A stretch of 64,000 bases of DNA from Ceratodon purpureus. Lineage: Eukaryota; Streptophyta; Bryopsida; Pseudoditrichales; Ditrichaceae. The stretch spans positions 12,214,430-12,278,429 of the forward strand of contig CM026427.1 in assembly GCA_014871385.1 (NCBI GenBank), given 5' to 3'. The notes beneath the pieces were generated by a model that did no database searches, was not told the DNA's origin, and saw only the letters and a list, made by a program, of their open reading frames with translations. How positions within the stretch are numbered: the first letter of the stretch is position 1; every line of letters begins with the position of its first letter. Shown one piece after another: positions 13,113 through 26,244 of this stretch. Position numbers and translations under genes: made by a program.

Positions 13113-14610
13113 GGGTCTCTCTAAAAACCCCATCAAGCGGTGCACCTTGGGCAGCTCACCACGCGGGCAGCGAGTCTCGTGGATGAGCTTCTGTCCGTCA
13201 GCGACGAGTCCCCTCCGTCGTCACCCCATCGAATTCCTCCTTCCCGCCCATTTTCCTCCCCCTTTCCTCCACGCACAGCTCCTCCATCGCACTCCTCCGG
13301 GTGCTCGCCTTCGACGCCGCCTCCCGTTCCTCATCAGCTCCTCCATCGCTCTCCCTTGCTCCCGCCCTCGCAATTTTTGTGGTCCGTGTATCTTTTGTTC
13401 GAATCCTTAAGACTGATTTCCAAGCTGTCCGTGCCAAGCTGTCCGTGCTTACCCTCGACGCGACGTCGGGTAAAACCGCTCTCAAACCATCAAGCTGCTC
13501 ATCAAGCTTGGCACCGGCGCTCCAACGAGGCTTCGGAAGCAAGATCAACGCCATAAGTCCGCTTCAAGAACCCAGGCACACCCACTCTTTGACACGCCCG
13601 CGACAAAGCCACGAACTCATTCTGGATAACTTCACTCTCGGAATCCGACTCCGTCAACCCCTCCGAACCTGTCTCACCCCCTCCCTGATCTCTTCCATCA
13701 ACAGCACATCACGAATACTAGCACACGCTCCCATATCTAACTGCCCCAACTGCAACCCAGCTCCGCACCTCCTCACCACCTCCTCCGCTGGCCATCGTTG
13801 ATCACTAAAGTGAGGTCTTGAAGAAAACACCCAAGAGGCACCTTCGGATTCGGAACTGCCGATATTCAAATCACGTCATCTTCATAGCTTCGACCATTAT
13901 TAACCCGGTCACGAGAAACCAAGGCCTGAATTAAATTGATATTTTCATTCCTACTGTGAGGCGGATATGTCTGTGCTCCGAAGCCACGAAGCCAACAACA
14001 TTGTCTGCAGGCTGCTTCCTTCACCAGTTAGAGAACGACCGACATTCAAGTTCAGCATCAAGATGGTCTTAACTTGTGTTAATAAAAAATAGGCGTGGGA
14101 CAGGTGATAGTTGTTGAGAATGACATGGTAGGGTGCCAAGGGGAGCTTGGGCAGTACATGAGCGCTACGAATTCACATCCTTTCCGGCCAATCGAGCCAC
14201 CCCTGCAGATTCGAACTGATGGATCTCTCGTATGACGTTATGAAGTAGCGTTGTCTTGTTGTTAAATCCTTTGCATCAGCAATTTTGAGCAGTGTAAACA
14301 TGTTTAAATGCTTGTGCATCGCCTTGAAATACACACGGACCACAAAAATTGCGAGGGCGGGAGCAAGGGAGAGCGATGGAGGAGCTGATGAGGAACGGGA
14401 GGCGGCGTCGAAGGCGAGCACCCGGAGGAGTGCGATGGAGGAGCTGTGCGTGGAGGAGAGGGGGAGGAAAATGGGCGGGAAGGAGGAATTCGATGGGGTG
14501 ACGACGGAGGGGACTCGTCGCTGACGGACAGAAGCTCATCCACGAGACTCGCTGCCCGCGTGGTGAGCTGCCCAAGGTGCACCGCTTGATGGGGGTTTTT
14601 AGAGAGACCC
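13113..14610. mobile_element. Non-autonomous Mutator-like element (MULE) with long terminal inverted repeats
   Basis: The element is 1498 bp. Its terminal inverted repeats, 13113-13389 and 14333-14610, are about 277 bp long and almost identical; I noticed only one substitution and one 1-bp length difference. Both ends start gggtctctctaaaaacccc. Exact 9-bp flanking duplications and long terminal repeats are hallmarks of Mutator-like elements. The interior (13390-14332) encodes no recognisable transposase, so it would need one supplied in trans. The repeats are GC-rich and contain composition-driven open frames on both strands. The interior could include captured host sequence, but I cannot name a donor. 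It sits about 210 bp beyond the choline kinase stop codon and may lie in or near that gene's 3' untranslated region. Near-identity of the arms suggests a recent insertion. Confidence 0.85.
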
Positions 14611-14619
14611 GTACATGTG
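14611..14619 (+). repeat. 9-bp target-site duplication, right copy
   Basis: gtacatgtg follows the right terminal repeat directly, matching 13104-13112 at all nine positions. Confidence 0.85.
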
Positions 14620-14826
14620 CCTTTGATTTCACCAGCACGAGAACTAAGTAATTCTGCAACAGGTGCAGGACCCAGCAGAGCATGATGAGAAGAGCAGGAA
14701 GCCTTTGCATTGTACATCCTATTCAATCATACCGGAGTCGTATAGTGAGTACAACTGAACAAGATGCTTTGACTGTTAACCTAAATCCGAACTACCCGCT
14801 CCCTGACAACTGATGTTTCAATTCAT

Positions 14827-17800
14827 CTACTGTTGCTTTGTTTGACTTTCGCTCTGATGCTTCAATTCTTTATATAGTGAGAGCCGCTGCTTTGAATACC
14901 CCACGAAGTCGAACTCCACATCCTGATATTTTGCCTGCGACAAATTACACATAAAATCACAGGTGTGAATTGATGACTTTAATTATAATGGCATGCTTCT
15001 GAACGGATTTTTTGGGGAAGAATACTGACCTCAAGAGAAATCTTATTATGGCAAAAGATAATGATATGATAGACGAACTTCACAGATCTTTTTTCACTCT
15101 GATTAATTTCTCTATTGGAGGACATTAAGTTCTTTTGTAATTAAACTTTTTTCAGTGTTGTGAGATTTGCCAAAGTGGCCATCGACTTTAAGGACTAACT
15201 GCCTCCACGATTCTGCTGAGGACATAATCGTCCATCAGCATCCTTCACTACATTGTAGATAAGAATATTTATTTATTTTTTCATTCTTGTTAAACGTCTG
15301 TTGGAGAAAGTGCGGCAATTCGCCCATTTTGAAAAAATCAATTCACAAAAGAATATTCAGTTTTAGTTTGCATTTGGCAACAGATCCCCAGAAAATCATT
15401 GTGAAATCTATGAGGCAGAACAAAGCAACGGAACTGCCCTCGGTCAACGTATAGATCTGAGCACAACAAATATAATGGACTCTTACCGACAACAAGCCCC
15501 AAAGAACCCAGTGTAGATGGCTTGCAAGTACGAACTCCTTCACCTCCTCACGAAGTTTGTCCACGTCTGCTTGAGATACAGCATCCCCTGTACAAAAACC
15601 ACAAGCCAAAAGATACAAGCCCTTTAGACCTGAACATCGTAACAAAATGAAACAAAAGAGACCATGAAAGGGCACTTGCAATGCAACACGGGAGTAACAA
15701 ATAACACAAACTATTGAAGAGCAAGCAATGTGTAGAATTCTTTAGATCAAATACCTGAAGCTTCCAAGTATGCTCGCAAAAATCGATCCTGTTCTTCATC
15801 TCCTGAAAAACAATGGATCGCAGGAGAACAAATCGTTACACACCACTTAAACAGCGTTATCCGAATTCGCTTCATTCACATTACTTCATCTGAACTATGT
15901 TCCTTTACTATATCTAAGATTTGAGACTAGCAATGCATATCACCAAACTCACTTGGAAATAATTCTGGGTGCAGCACATGAGGCTCGTCAGAGTGATAAT
16001 CAGCCGTCATTTCACAAAAATGGTTGGCAATATCAAACGCCACAGGGTTGTAACTGGCGTATTCATAATCCTGCAACAAACCAGAAAACCACCTACTCAA
16101 CAATCCAGCCATGAGAGTAACGAGTGGTTAATCAAAGAAACCAATTACCCTGGAAAGTCCCTTCCTGAAATAAAAGGCGTTCCAAGAAGCATCAACACGA
16201 TTGAAAATTACCCATCCCACACAATACAAATGGTTTTAAGTGTTTGGGCGGAGATTACGTGACAAGACATCTTAACATTCCATCAATTTCGCAAAAGGTT
16301 TGCAAAGATGTACATACAATGAGTGTGACAGAGTCGTCTTTCTCTGAAAGCATGATGTTGCCGTACTGTAAGTCATTGTGGCAAAAACCAATCTGTGTAT
16401 CGCGCTTGTCCAGCCGCTGTTGAAGATAGTTGATTTCATCTTCCAGATAGTTCGGATCAATGATCTCATCATCCAATTTACTCAGCCCACCATCACTCAC
16501 TTGACTCGAATCAGAATGGTCCTGAATCTTCATCAACCATTCCCTGCAAGAACCCTACTTTTCAGACCACTTCTATAACCACGGAACTACTTCAAGTGTT
16601 ATGTAGTTTCAGCACTGCTAATTGCAAATGCGAAAGGAAGCCAAAGGGAGAAGAGAAGTAAGCATATCACTTGGAAAACACATGACCAAGCTCAACATGG
16701 TGGAAACAAGTTTTAAAAGTAAAAATGTATTGTTTTGTTTTTGGGCAGGTTAATGGGCATGCCCAATGGGCAGGTTTCCAACAATGCCAATCGTATAAAA
16801 TTGCACGAAATTTCCCCGACTATGGGCCAAACGGATATAATCAAAAGTAATTCAATCGAATACAACTACAGAAGTAACAAATAAAAACAGTGACGCTGTA
16901 TTCGAATCCAGAATACTTGCATAGAAAAGCTAACCTGAGGCGCTCCCAAATCTTGGCTTTCCGTCCGCCCGTTTTAACTGGCATGTCCAGGCTATGAAAA
17001 TCCCGCAGCTTCACGGCAATTTTTTTGGAAATTTCCGGATCACGTATGTCGTGCTGCTCGAGTGTCTGCGTTCTCAGGACCCAGTTAAAAACCAGTTAGC
17101 TACAAATCATGGAATACAGAAACATTACCCCAGAATACCACAAAGTGAAAGATCTCAGCACCATCAAAATCAAAACCCGCCCGACTTTGACCACTAACAA
17201 TCCCAGTAGACATGGTCACCTCGATGGGGACGACAGAGGAAACCAGCACACAAGCAATGACAAGAAGATAAAAGATGTCCCACAAATCCTGAGAGAACGC
17301 AATGGAGGGTTTAACATATGATAAATCTCTGAAACATCTCTAAAGCAACCCCTAAAGCAAGATCCAGTTTCCAATCCCCTTGAAGAGGAAAAACCCAGCA
17401 ACAAAAAAACAGGAATAGGAACAAACCCGCGCTCGCAAAAACTCTTCCACCCTGCCATTCGGAAACCTGCCCATCAAGCGCGGCCCCTGACCCTTGAGTG
17501 ACATGCGCTCAAAAGTAAGCACCTCGTCATTCCTGTCGAAGAACAACCCCGAGCCCTCGCCATAGACGCGCACCAGCACTTTCTTATCCCGATTCCCGTC
17601 GTTCCGCTTCCAGTGACACTGATACACATTGTTGGTCATGGCCCCCTTGAGGCGCGTGAGCTTGAGATCCACCGGATCCACGATGTCTGCCCACTTCCCC
17701 GCCAACTTGCGCAGCTGCTTGTACGCCTCCACCGGCAGCTCAATCGACCCCTGCGAGTAAATCCCTCCCCCTCCCTCCACCTCCACCGAGCCCTGCGTTG

Positions 17801-17882
17801 AGCCCATCAACGCCGCCAGCCCCCCCGAATCCTCATGCCTCGGTCTCTCCGCTGCCTCCATCGCCTCCTCCACCACCCCCAT
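14827..17882 (-). CDS. Choline/ethanolamine kinase
   Basis: Cytosolic-type kinase of about 395 aa that should phosphorylate choline or ethanolamine with ATP, the first step of the CDP-choline (Kennedy) route to membrane phospholipids. Seven exons: 17882-17427, 17065-16935, 16543-16318, 16070-15953, 15802-15755, 15587-15487 and 14934-14827. All phases join cleanly. Key blocks are [17 protein letters not shown] with [19 protein letters not shown] (nucleotide-binding region), [11 protein letters not shown] (Brenner-type catalytic loop, His about 251) and [20 protein letters not shown] (choline kinase motif). The C-terminus, ending in a Gln-rich tail, lies in a separate exon after a 550-bp intron. 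The start is the ATG at 17882; the frame extends upstream only to a TTG. The LKGAMTN block is typical of choline kinases, but substrate preference cannot be fixed from sequence. Confidence 0.93.
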
Positions 17883-19580
17883 GATCCCCAATCTCCCTCC
17901 TTTCAACTCCGAAAACGCACTACTACACTTGCAACATCACCATCACCATCTCCACCATCATCTTCATCAAGGTATCGCTCTGCAATTATGTGAACACTCC
18001 CTTGTTGTGCTAATTTTGTGAAAACCGAGGACGACAAACTATGGTGTGCAAATGGCGTTGGACACAGCAGCAAAATACAAACTAACTTCAAAATACAAAC
18101 TAGTGTAACTTGATGTTACTGTTGTGCTTTGAGAGTGTTTTGTTGAGAGGGCTTTTTCTTCCTGACAAGTGTTGGCCTGGGTGGGAGGGTGGCGTGGAAA
18201 GTGGCCACCATCTATATCCTCAGTCAGAGACATATATACATTGCAACAGTGAGTGTTTACTGTTCATGGCAATGCTTACATTCGTTCGTTTCCTCATGGA
18301 ACTTGGGATTCCTATGTGAGGGAATTTATGAGACCAAGGTGAGCTGATTTAGTGGACTGCTTGGAATCTGGGCACAACACAATGGTGCATTGGTGTCATG
18401 GTCATTGGTGCCATGGTCGTTGGCAAGAGAGAACAGAAGGAGCGCACCATGGCATGAGTTGTGACCTCATGTGACGGAGCCAAGGCACGGCTATGCGAAG
18501 CAGTTAAAATCCACCCTTCTTGGTTAAATCTATATATACATATATACATTTCCTCAATCTATATCGCGATAAAAAATCTACCATTCTAACATATTGTATA
18601 TATTTTAAAATTTAGATGACTAATTATAAGTGAAACAAACATGGTAACATTTACAAAATACTGAAGTGCATGAATTGCAACAAAATATAATTCTTAGATT
18701 TCTACAATAGAATTATATGTAAAAAACAAAACTCCACATGTTACATGTTGAATTGTGATATTTTAGAGAGCTACATATTGAACATCATTTACCTCAAATT
18801 CTACATACATTCAACAATTCTGCGTTTTATTAAACTTAAATTAAAGTATCTCTATATAAGACATCTATAAAAGGCATTATAGGCAAATTCATTTCAATCC
18901 CTCTATCACTCTGAATATCTAAATTCTCAATCAACTATTTTAATTGTCCATATCTCATTCAATACTTGAAGTTAGAATTTGATCTTGGATTCTTTAGAAA
19001 GATCTTGTTATAGACTACAAGGTGAATCACAAGCAAGATTTGAGTGACTTTCGAGCAAGATGTGGACAATATAACATATTTTTTAAAGCTCATATCTCCC
19101 TCGATATCAATCGTATGATAGTGAGTTTAGGCTTTTTGGAAATATCTGAACAAGGCCTAGAAGATGCTTACATCATTTAAAAGAATGAAGTAAGACATAA
19201 AAGAGATATAAACCTCTAGGGTTTCAAAAATTTAGAAGCTAATATCTCCTTCAATACAGTACTAATCTTACAATGTTTTTTTCCTTTTTGATAACCATGT
19301 GTTTGAGCACTATGAGATTGATACCTTGTTTGCCTGATTTGAGCAAATTTTAAGTACTTTGTGACACTTTTAATTTAAAATTGTTAGCACCAACAACACT
19401 AGAGTACCACTAGAGTAGGATGTAGTAAGCTGGTAAACCCTGGGTTTGAGTAGAGTACACCTCTGATTGTGATTATAAACATCTCGAAAATAAAAACCAA
19501 GACCGGTTGGCTCACTTCTATTTCCCAATCGACAAGGCTGTAACCAATTTTTTTTGCACCACGAGACAAGGAATGGTTGC
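17883..19580. other. Intergenic DNA between choline kinase and ALG3
   Basis: The first few hundred bases should hold the choline kinase promoter. From about 18550 to 19450 it is strongly AT-rich, with a tatata-type microsatellite near 18530-18550 and no recognisable gene or RNA. Confidence 0.5.
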
Positions 19581-22500
19581 TTAACTCTTCTTTATTTCTT
19601 TAGTCCTATCTACATAAGGGTACTCAGATGGAGCGAACCATAGGCCTGCGAGAAGTGAAACATGGCACAATAACAACGCTACTGATGATACCGGTGTCGA
19701 TGGGTACACATTCCAGCAGAGCTCTGTCCCGAAAAATATTGCCAATCTGCACTTCCGAGAAAACAGACAGACTCAGAATATCAATTGACAGCACACAAAC
19801 ACTTTCACTACGGTACACACATGTACTTGGAACAAAGGAAACCGAGCAAACACAATGAGCATGTGACTGCCCCGTTGCATCTCTGATCACCACTTGAGGT
19901 AAAGACAACTCACCGGACAGGGGTCGGGAATGTTGTTTTCCACAGTAGAAACGGTAAGCTGTAAAAGTACCTGCATGGACCATGTTTCCATGTTAATCAA
20001 GGGTGAACGTACGAACTGAGACACGACCAGTTCATGCAGCTGCATCAAAGGAGAAGAGTCTTTCAGATGTTGCTCACCAAGAATAGAATTGGTAATGTAA
20101 TGATCGAGCGAAAACAATGCCGATAAAGTTTCCAGTGAACACAACGGTCAGGATGTCTTAGGGCTCACTGTCAAAGAACACTTGACATCATGCATGATAG
20201 CAAGCACTTTCAATGTAGAATATGAAAATAGTTTGATAGTACATAACAACATAGTCTGAATAAGTCTGCGGGTTGGATACGGTTGGCTGAGAGAGATTGC
20301 ACAGATCTGAGAAACTTGTCCACAACATTCAAGTCTGACTTCTTAGGCTCTTCCCGCACATTTTGGGGCCCGCATGCTCGTAAGATACCTCCTTCGTGTC
20401 TGTCCAATGAAACGATATGTTAGAGGGTGAAAAATGTACACTCTCATCGGTCGATTAGCGTAGTAGGCATAGTAAAATTCACGCACAAAAATCACACTCG
20501 TACATGACAAAACCTTTACCTGCACCACTTGTACTGGGCGAACACAAACAGAAACCCCAGATGAAGTATCAACAGTGAGAGCGCAAACGGCTTGGAAATA
20601 AAAAAGTCCTCTGGAACAAACTTGAAGTTCACCGACCTGCCCCACACAGCTTCGATAACAATCAGAACATCATTCAATTACGTACACCAACTGTAAGAGA
20701 ACATATCTCGAATCAAATTCAGGACTGAAAACATCCACGGCACCTTGCCATTGCTTCATAACCCAAAGTGAGAGACAAAAGAACATCGACTTACCAGAAG
20801 TGGATAAACACCCGACCGAGATTGAAAGCTCTAGAGAAGTACTCCATGGGGTATGTAAGAAGGAAAGGCATGCCCACCAAGACCTGCAAACAGAGATCTC
20901 GAAATCAGTAAGCAGTCCGCCAACCCATATTGCAGAGCTGAACAAACCCATGCTTCGGGATCAAAAACATTAGACCTGACTGGAGTGTCTGTTTATAATC
21001 CAACCCAACTGTTTAACATGTGTCAAGGAATTATTGTGGATCTAACAAAGAATCCAACATGTCATTCTACAGTCTTCATAGACTATCCAGCGGCATGTAT
21101 TGAGCGAGCAGCACATAAACTTGAGGATGAAACTCACAAACCTGAAGTATTGCGGCACATCCAAGTGATGTCAGCACGCCCCAAACGGTCAGGCTCTGGA
21201 AACACAGTTCGTAGATGATTTTCAACACTTGTACAAAATCAGAATGGACGCATGGGATTCAACCAGTCAATTTCGTCAAAATGCATAAAGAAAAGTAACT
21301 GTCATAAACTGCTTACTTTCAAAAGGAGAAGCAATACAGGCGGCGCAAGCAGCAGTACATTCATCTTCACGGACACCGCAGCACTGCATTCATAGCATAG
21401 TCGCCAGTCAAACACCACACTCACACAATACTTCTCAAACACGATCAAAGGAAATTTGTGCGGGAAAATTCCTACATACATGGAGCACATATATGGGGCG
21501 TACATCCGACGAGCATCTCAAAGACAAGAACTAAAAACATTGAACAATGGGGGTGCAATCCCACCATCAAAGCCTGAACAAATGCCTCAAAGCGAAACTG
21601 CTATCCAAATTCCGAGTCCTACCTGAACACTGTCAGAGCCAGGTGCCAATGTTGCTGTTGCATAAGAGCAACAGATGCATGCATCAGAGTGGTGGCCACA
21701 CAGTCGTTGAACAGGCGGAGAACAAATATCGAATGAATCCGCTTTGAAAGGCATAGCAGAGAGAGTGCCCACCATGGTACCTGTCCTATGACAGCAATTG
21801 CACACACAACCCAAAGCTGTGAGTTTGTCAAGCTTACATCAACAGGCCACGCTTCAACAACAGCATTCACACATGGTCATCGCCTCGCCATATTCACAGA
21901 AAAGGAGAACGCGTACCGCTTGAGCTCTGATGTAGATCAAAAGGACCAGTCCAAGGTTTATCACATACAATACCCCAAAAAGGATCTGAAGACATAACAA
22001 ACGAGGTATCAAAACGCAGTCTAGGATCCACGATATCTAAACACTAAATGCTCATACATATCAAATGTCTTTAAGGCAAACACCAACGGTAAAATGAAAT
22101 GAATCCAGTGAACCTTCACATCGTTCCTAAGGCTGTATTCACTTTGTGGGAGGGAATACAAATGAGGACACCAACCTGCGCTGGAAATACAGCTCCGCCA
22201 GTAATATACTGGATGCCAGAATAGATGTACAAGAAACCTGCGGGGTACACTAACGGCCCCGTGTCGCCATGAATCTCAGCATAGTTTCTCTCACCAGCCA
22301 GAAATCCTGTCACCTGAGCGAGCAATGTCAGTCTAAAATAGACAAACCAACTGTACCACATGTTCTGCGCAGTGAAGGATATGAAAGTGAGCAAAGGTCA
22401 TCACACAATTCACACCTTAGAATGTGCATCTCTACTTCCCTCATCGTGATCATATATTACGTCATCGTCGTGGTCATGCATCTCCATAACCAGTGCCTAG

Positions 22501-23168
22501 TCTACATTTCTAACGGGGAGCTTTGACAAGCAAGAAAGTCTAAATTTGTAGTCACAGGTTTGGCACATTTTGACACATTTGCGACCGGGTTCTCGATGCA
22601 AGCAAACCTGTGACATGTATGCATCCCAATCGATCTTCGTGTCTGGCGATCCAAAGGCGCACCCACAGAAAAACCACCAGCACAAGTTCAGGTCCAACTC
22701 ACAAATCATAAATACAAATGCTGTTGCGAGATTAGGGTAACGCTGACAGCTGCACTTCGATCAACACCAACAAACATCGAATTCCCATCCGAGAACATGA
22801 TAGAATTCCAAACACCAAGCTGAAATCACACAATCACTCATACAAAAACTTTACCAATGCAGCATTTTCGCAACATCAACTCTTCACAAACGACTGACAG
22901 CAGCGCGAGTAAGGCTCCGATCACATATCAATCACTAAGAAGCTTAACAAACCGAAAAGAGTTAGGATTGAGCTTGCAATCAGACGAGCTTACATGGAAC
23001 GCGAGCGATGATAATTGCTGTGAGGACAGCGTCGAAGAGAAGTAACCCACACGCAGAGGAAATGAGACGCGATCGGCCGTCTCGAGGAGACACCATCGGC
23101 GACGGCGCCTTCGCCTTCGCCATCGCCTTCGTCACTGCCTCCCTCGACTTGGAGTCCGCCATAGCCAT
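19581..23168 (-). CDS. ALG3: ALG3: dolichyl-P-Man alpha-1,3-mannosyltransferase (NOT56 family)
   Basis: ER multi-pass membrane enzyme that adds the first mannose donated by dolichyl-phosphate-mannose to the Man5GlcNAc2-PP-dolichol precursor of N-glycans. I join 13 exons: 23168-22994, 22642-22608, 22313-22176, 21985-21917, 21780-21623, 21383-21317, 21195-21142, 20883-20795, 20636-20520, 20399-20281, 20156-20078, 19970-19914 and 19746-19581. The result is about 440 aa, close to the usual 430-460. Family blocks are intact: TKIDWDAYMSQV, ERNYAEIHGDTGPLVYPAG, NAV-type SVKMNVLLLAPPVLLLLL, NFIGIVFARSLHYQFYSWYF and ELCWNVYPSTP. Hydrophobic helices run through most of the protein. The start ATG at 23168 is the first in frame; upstream extension reaches only a TTG. 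It is divergently paired with the REX1-B-like gene 382 bp away. Part of its exon 5 and intron 5 is duplicated at 39891-40050. Confidence 0.95.
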
Positions 23169-23549
23169 CTCTGGAACCCAAATTCTCCAGAGGCGACGTT
23201 CAATGGGCAAGAGTCGCCAAACCCACGATCATGGTCTTCAGGCAGTTCTGTTCACGGGAAGAAAAAAGTTAACCCAAATCCAAAAGTAGAAAGAAGGAGG
23301 AAAAGGAGGGTTAGGCTTTGATCGGAGCGAGTTGAAGACTGGGTTGAAAGCTTTCATTCTGTTTCTCCAACCCTTGAGAGACGTGCAACAGACCCATCTT
23401 CTGTGGCACTTCAGTTTTGGAGACATTACCTTAGTGGGAAAAAATAATTGTTTGTTGAGACTTCTTCGATCAATTGGTGAGTGGTCTTTGTGGCTTTGTC
23501 AGTTCAATCGAGGTTTTGCTTGAGTGGGTGGGGTGTTGGCGAAGAAGAG
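23169..23549. promoter_or_regulatory. Putative bidirectional promoter, ALG3 / REX1-B-like
   Basis: Only 381 bp separates the start codons of two divergent genes, so both promoters and 5' leaders must share this interval. No convincing TATA box is visible. Confidence 0.55.
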
Positions 23550-25423
23550 ATGGAGAGCAATAACGAGGTCCGTGAGCAGGAGAGTGGAGAATTGCGGCAG
23601 CAGGAAGTAAGAGTTTGTGAGATTGGGCTTATGATGTTGCATTGAGCTTGGTTGTATTTTTGGTTCTGTGATATGGTAGTGGTGACGAAGTGATGAAGGA
23701 TTCGAGGCTGTCTTCTTACTGCCGGCCCGTGATGCACGTCCTTACAAAACTGCCATGTCATATGCCAAATCTCATAATCAAACACTTCTTACGGGGGTTA
23801 TTAACACGCCCAAAACGGCAGTAAGCAAGTTTTTGAGTTGGAAAGAAACGATAGAGCAGTTCCATGGAATTGGCTGAGCACTCGTGCAAACGATTGTGAG
23901 GATTGTGAGGAGTGAATGTCCTCAGGACCCTTCACGAACGGGATTTCATTGCTGTTGCCAGGTTTAGGGTTCAATGTAACTCAATGTGTATAATTATCCA
24001 ACAGTTTCAACCTCATTTAGCTCGGCACCTTGGACTTTCACATCATGGCAGTAGAAGCAAATTTCTGATTGATTTTCCTCGTCTAATAATGTGGAACTGG
24101 TTGATGCTTTGGGAGTTGTATTTCATTGACGGGTTATATTTCATTTAGTCTTACGTTGCGGCTTGTTGGATGCAGCTGTTGAGGGAGTTTCTGAAGGTGC
24201 AGGAGCATCGAGCTGGGCTTTACTCGACCCTTCACAGGTAGTGTTTTACGTGGAAGGGTATGTATGTGTTGCATAGCTGGTGGGAATCAATTTCTAGTGT
24301 TCGAGAATTATTGTGAATTGGTAACGAGGGTGTTCTTCAGCCGTATGCGGATGACGATGTCTGATTTGCATTTAGAAATTATCTAACCCTAGGATTGCAA
24401 TCTCATATTATCACGAACGTGTACAGGACATTGATAAAAAGATGTTGGAGGATGAGTATATGAGCGGTTTTTAGTTGGCTTTATATAACTTTTGTGTCTC
24501 TAACTTGTGTATTGGGAACAGTTTCTAAGAGTGAGTCTCGTGAATTTGCAGTGGATTTGCGGATTATCTGAAAACAGGGTCAGAAGTTTCGTTTCAACAG
24601 CTCTGTGGCAGGATCACCACGGCTTTTAATGACTGCTCAAGACAGGTCTGTTGATTATCCAATCAATATCTGATGCATTGATTCATTTGTTTGAAGAGAA
24701 TGGAGGTCCACACTAGTAGAAACTGTAATATCCTCGGAAGGGACACTCGAGTGATTTATGCTGTGGATGTGATTATATTTTCTCGCATTTTTTCCAGGTT
24801 GGAGTGAGGTCGTGTTATTCTCAACCACAGTTCTATACCTCAAGAAGACAATTGCTTACTTATTATATTCTTTGATTGTGATTAACCTCAGGTTATTGAG
24901 ATTCAAGCAGCTTTACGAGGACCAGACATTGACAGACAAGATCTTGCAGATATACTCAAAGATGTTCAGGCCCAAGAGAAACAGAATTTGAAGATGGTAA
25001 GTGTCTGCACAACAGCTTCTGTACCATGAGATCTGATCATCCAGAAGGTTATTTTTTTCTTCATTCTACAGTGCTACCTGAGTTTTGATAACACTTGATG
25101 GTCTCTTTGATATTCGAGTTTGGCTTTCCTGGTGAAAACTACTGAAACCATTTCCTTGTGACGCCCAGACTGCAACTCTACAAGTTCTGAGGAAAGCGGG
25201 CAGGCCATCAGACCGTGCACAAGAAATGGAGAAAAAGGGCCATCACCAGTGTTCTCATCTTCACGAGGAAGAGAGCAGTGCTTTGGAACTTGCGGAATCA
25301 GATGCTGAGTTTGATGCAGCCTACAAAGAAGCCACACAGGCCTTGCAAGAGTCGAGGACATCGATTCACGAATATATGGAGGAAGTTCGATATGAACTTG
25401 CATCTAGTGGTGCTGATGTTTAG
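23550..25423 (+). CDS. REX1-B-like (Required for Excision 1-B) protein
   Basis: About 190 aa in five exons: 23550-23606, 24176-24237, 24552-24645, 24892-24996 and 25169-25423. Phases all close and the first codon is ATG. Blocks LLREFLKVQEHRAGLYSTLH, LCGRITTAFNDCSRQVIEIQ, LKDVQAQEKQNLKMTATLQV and a His/Cys-containing HHQCSHLHEEE followed by an acidic helical C-terminus resemble the family defined by Chlamydomonas REX1-B, which is linked genetically to repair of UV damage. I name it from memory of that family, not from a search. The protein looks soluble and mostly helical, with no targeting signal. Expression may be coupled to ALG3 through the shared upstream interval. Exon 4 has an inverted duplicate at 41012-41155. 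Confidence 0.8.
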
Positions 25424-26244
25424 TGTTGTACAAGAGCTAGCCCCTCACTTGACAATTTTGTAGTCTTAATTAATCTAGATAAATCAATTTTCTTCTCAAC
25501 GTCATGTCCAATATTTCATTTTCTGAGTCTGTGTTTGTTTCTCGGAAATGCTGATTGGCAATATTTTTTGGCGAGAACTCTGCTAGAATGTACTGTATCA
25601 TCCGTACACTGTTGCTATAATGCCATAGTTTTTTTTTGTTGTTTTGTTTTGTTTTCGCTTGTTATTAAAAAAAAAAATTCAAAATGCAATTTGTAGCAAT
25701 TTTCAGAAGAGATACTAGATCTATTTTGAAAATTTTACGAAATAAAAGAACATCTATTCACATAATACATTTATTTATGAAGTAAGCTTTTACACCAAAT
25801 CAATCATATCATAAAAAACAACAAACATCTCTATGAGTTGAGACACTTGCAATACCCGCTTCTATATCATTCACAGCCGCTCCCACCTCGTGCAAAGCAC
25901 CAGTGCAAAACTTAACCATTTCCTATCAACGAGCAGCACGTTTCTAGAATCCAGGCACGCCACCAGGGCCCCAAAATCTACACCACCGAGAGACTCAACC
26001 AGATTCAATGCATCTCACAGACCCAAATTTAATACCCAGACACTCAAATCAAAACCAGGAACAACCCATCCGAAAAAAAAAAAAAAAAAACAAATGTTTA
26101 CAAAAAACTTCCACTGAACTTGAATTCACCAGAAAAACTCTCCGAACAAGACACCGAAGACAACAATCTAGCAACGCCCGCGATGGTCACACAATCCGTT
26201 AGATTCAACACAAGAACTGCATGTCTCCGAATTCCAATCATTAC
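25424..26244. other. Intergenic DNA between REX1-B-like and transporter genes
   Basis: 3' flank of the REX1-B-like gene, with T/A homopolymer runs near 25630-25680 and an A run at about 26072-26090. No coding region is seen. Confidence 0.5.

Noticed and set aside
13045..13801. Several open frames across the MULE left arm
   Set aside because: They come from the C-rich composition of the terminal repeat, occur in multiple frames and are mirrored in the right arm; no domain is present.
17883..17906. Upstream extension of the choline kinase frame
   Set aside because: It begins with TTG; the ATG at 17882 is used instead.
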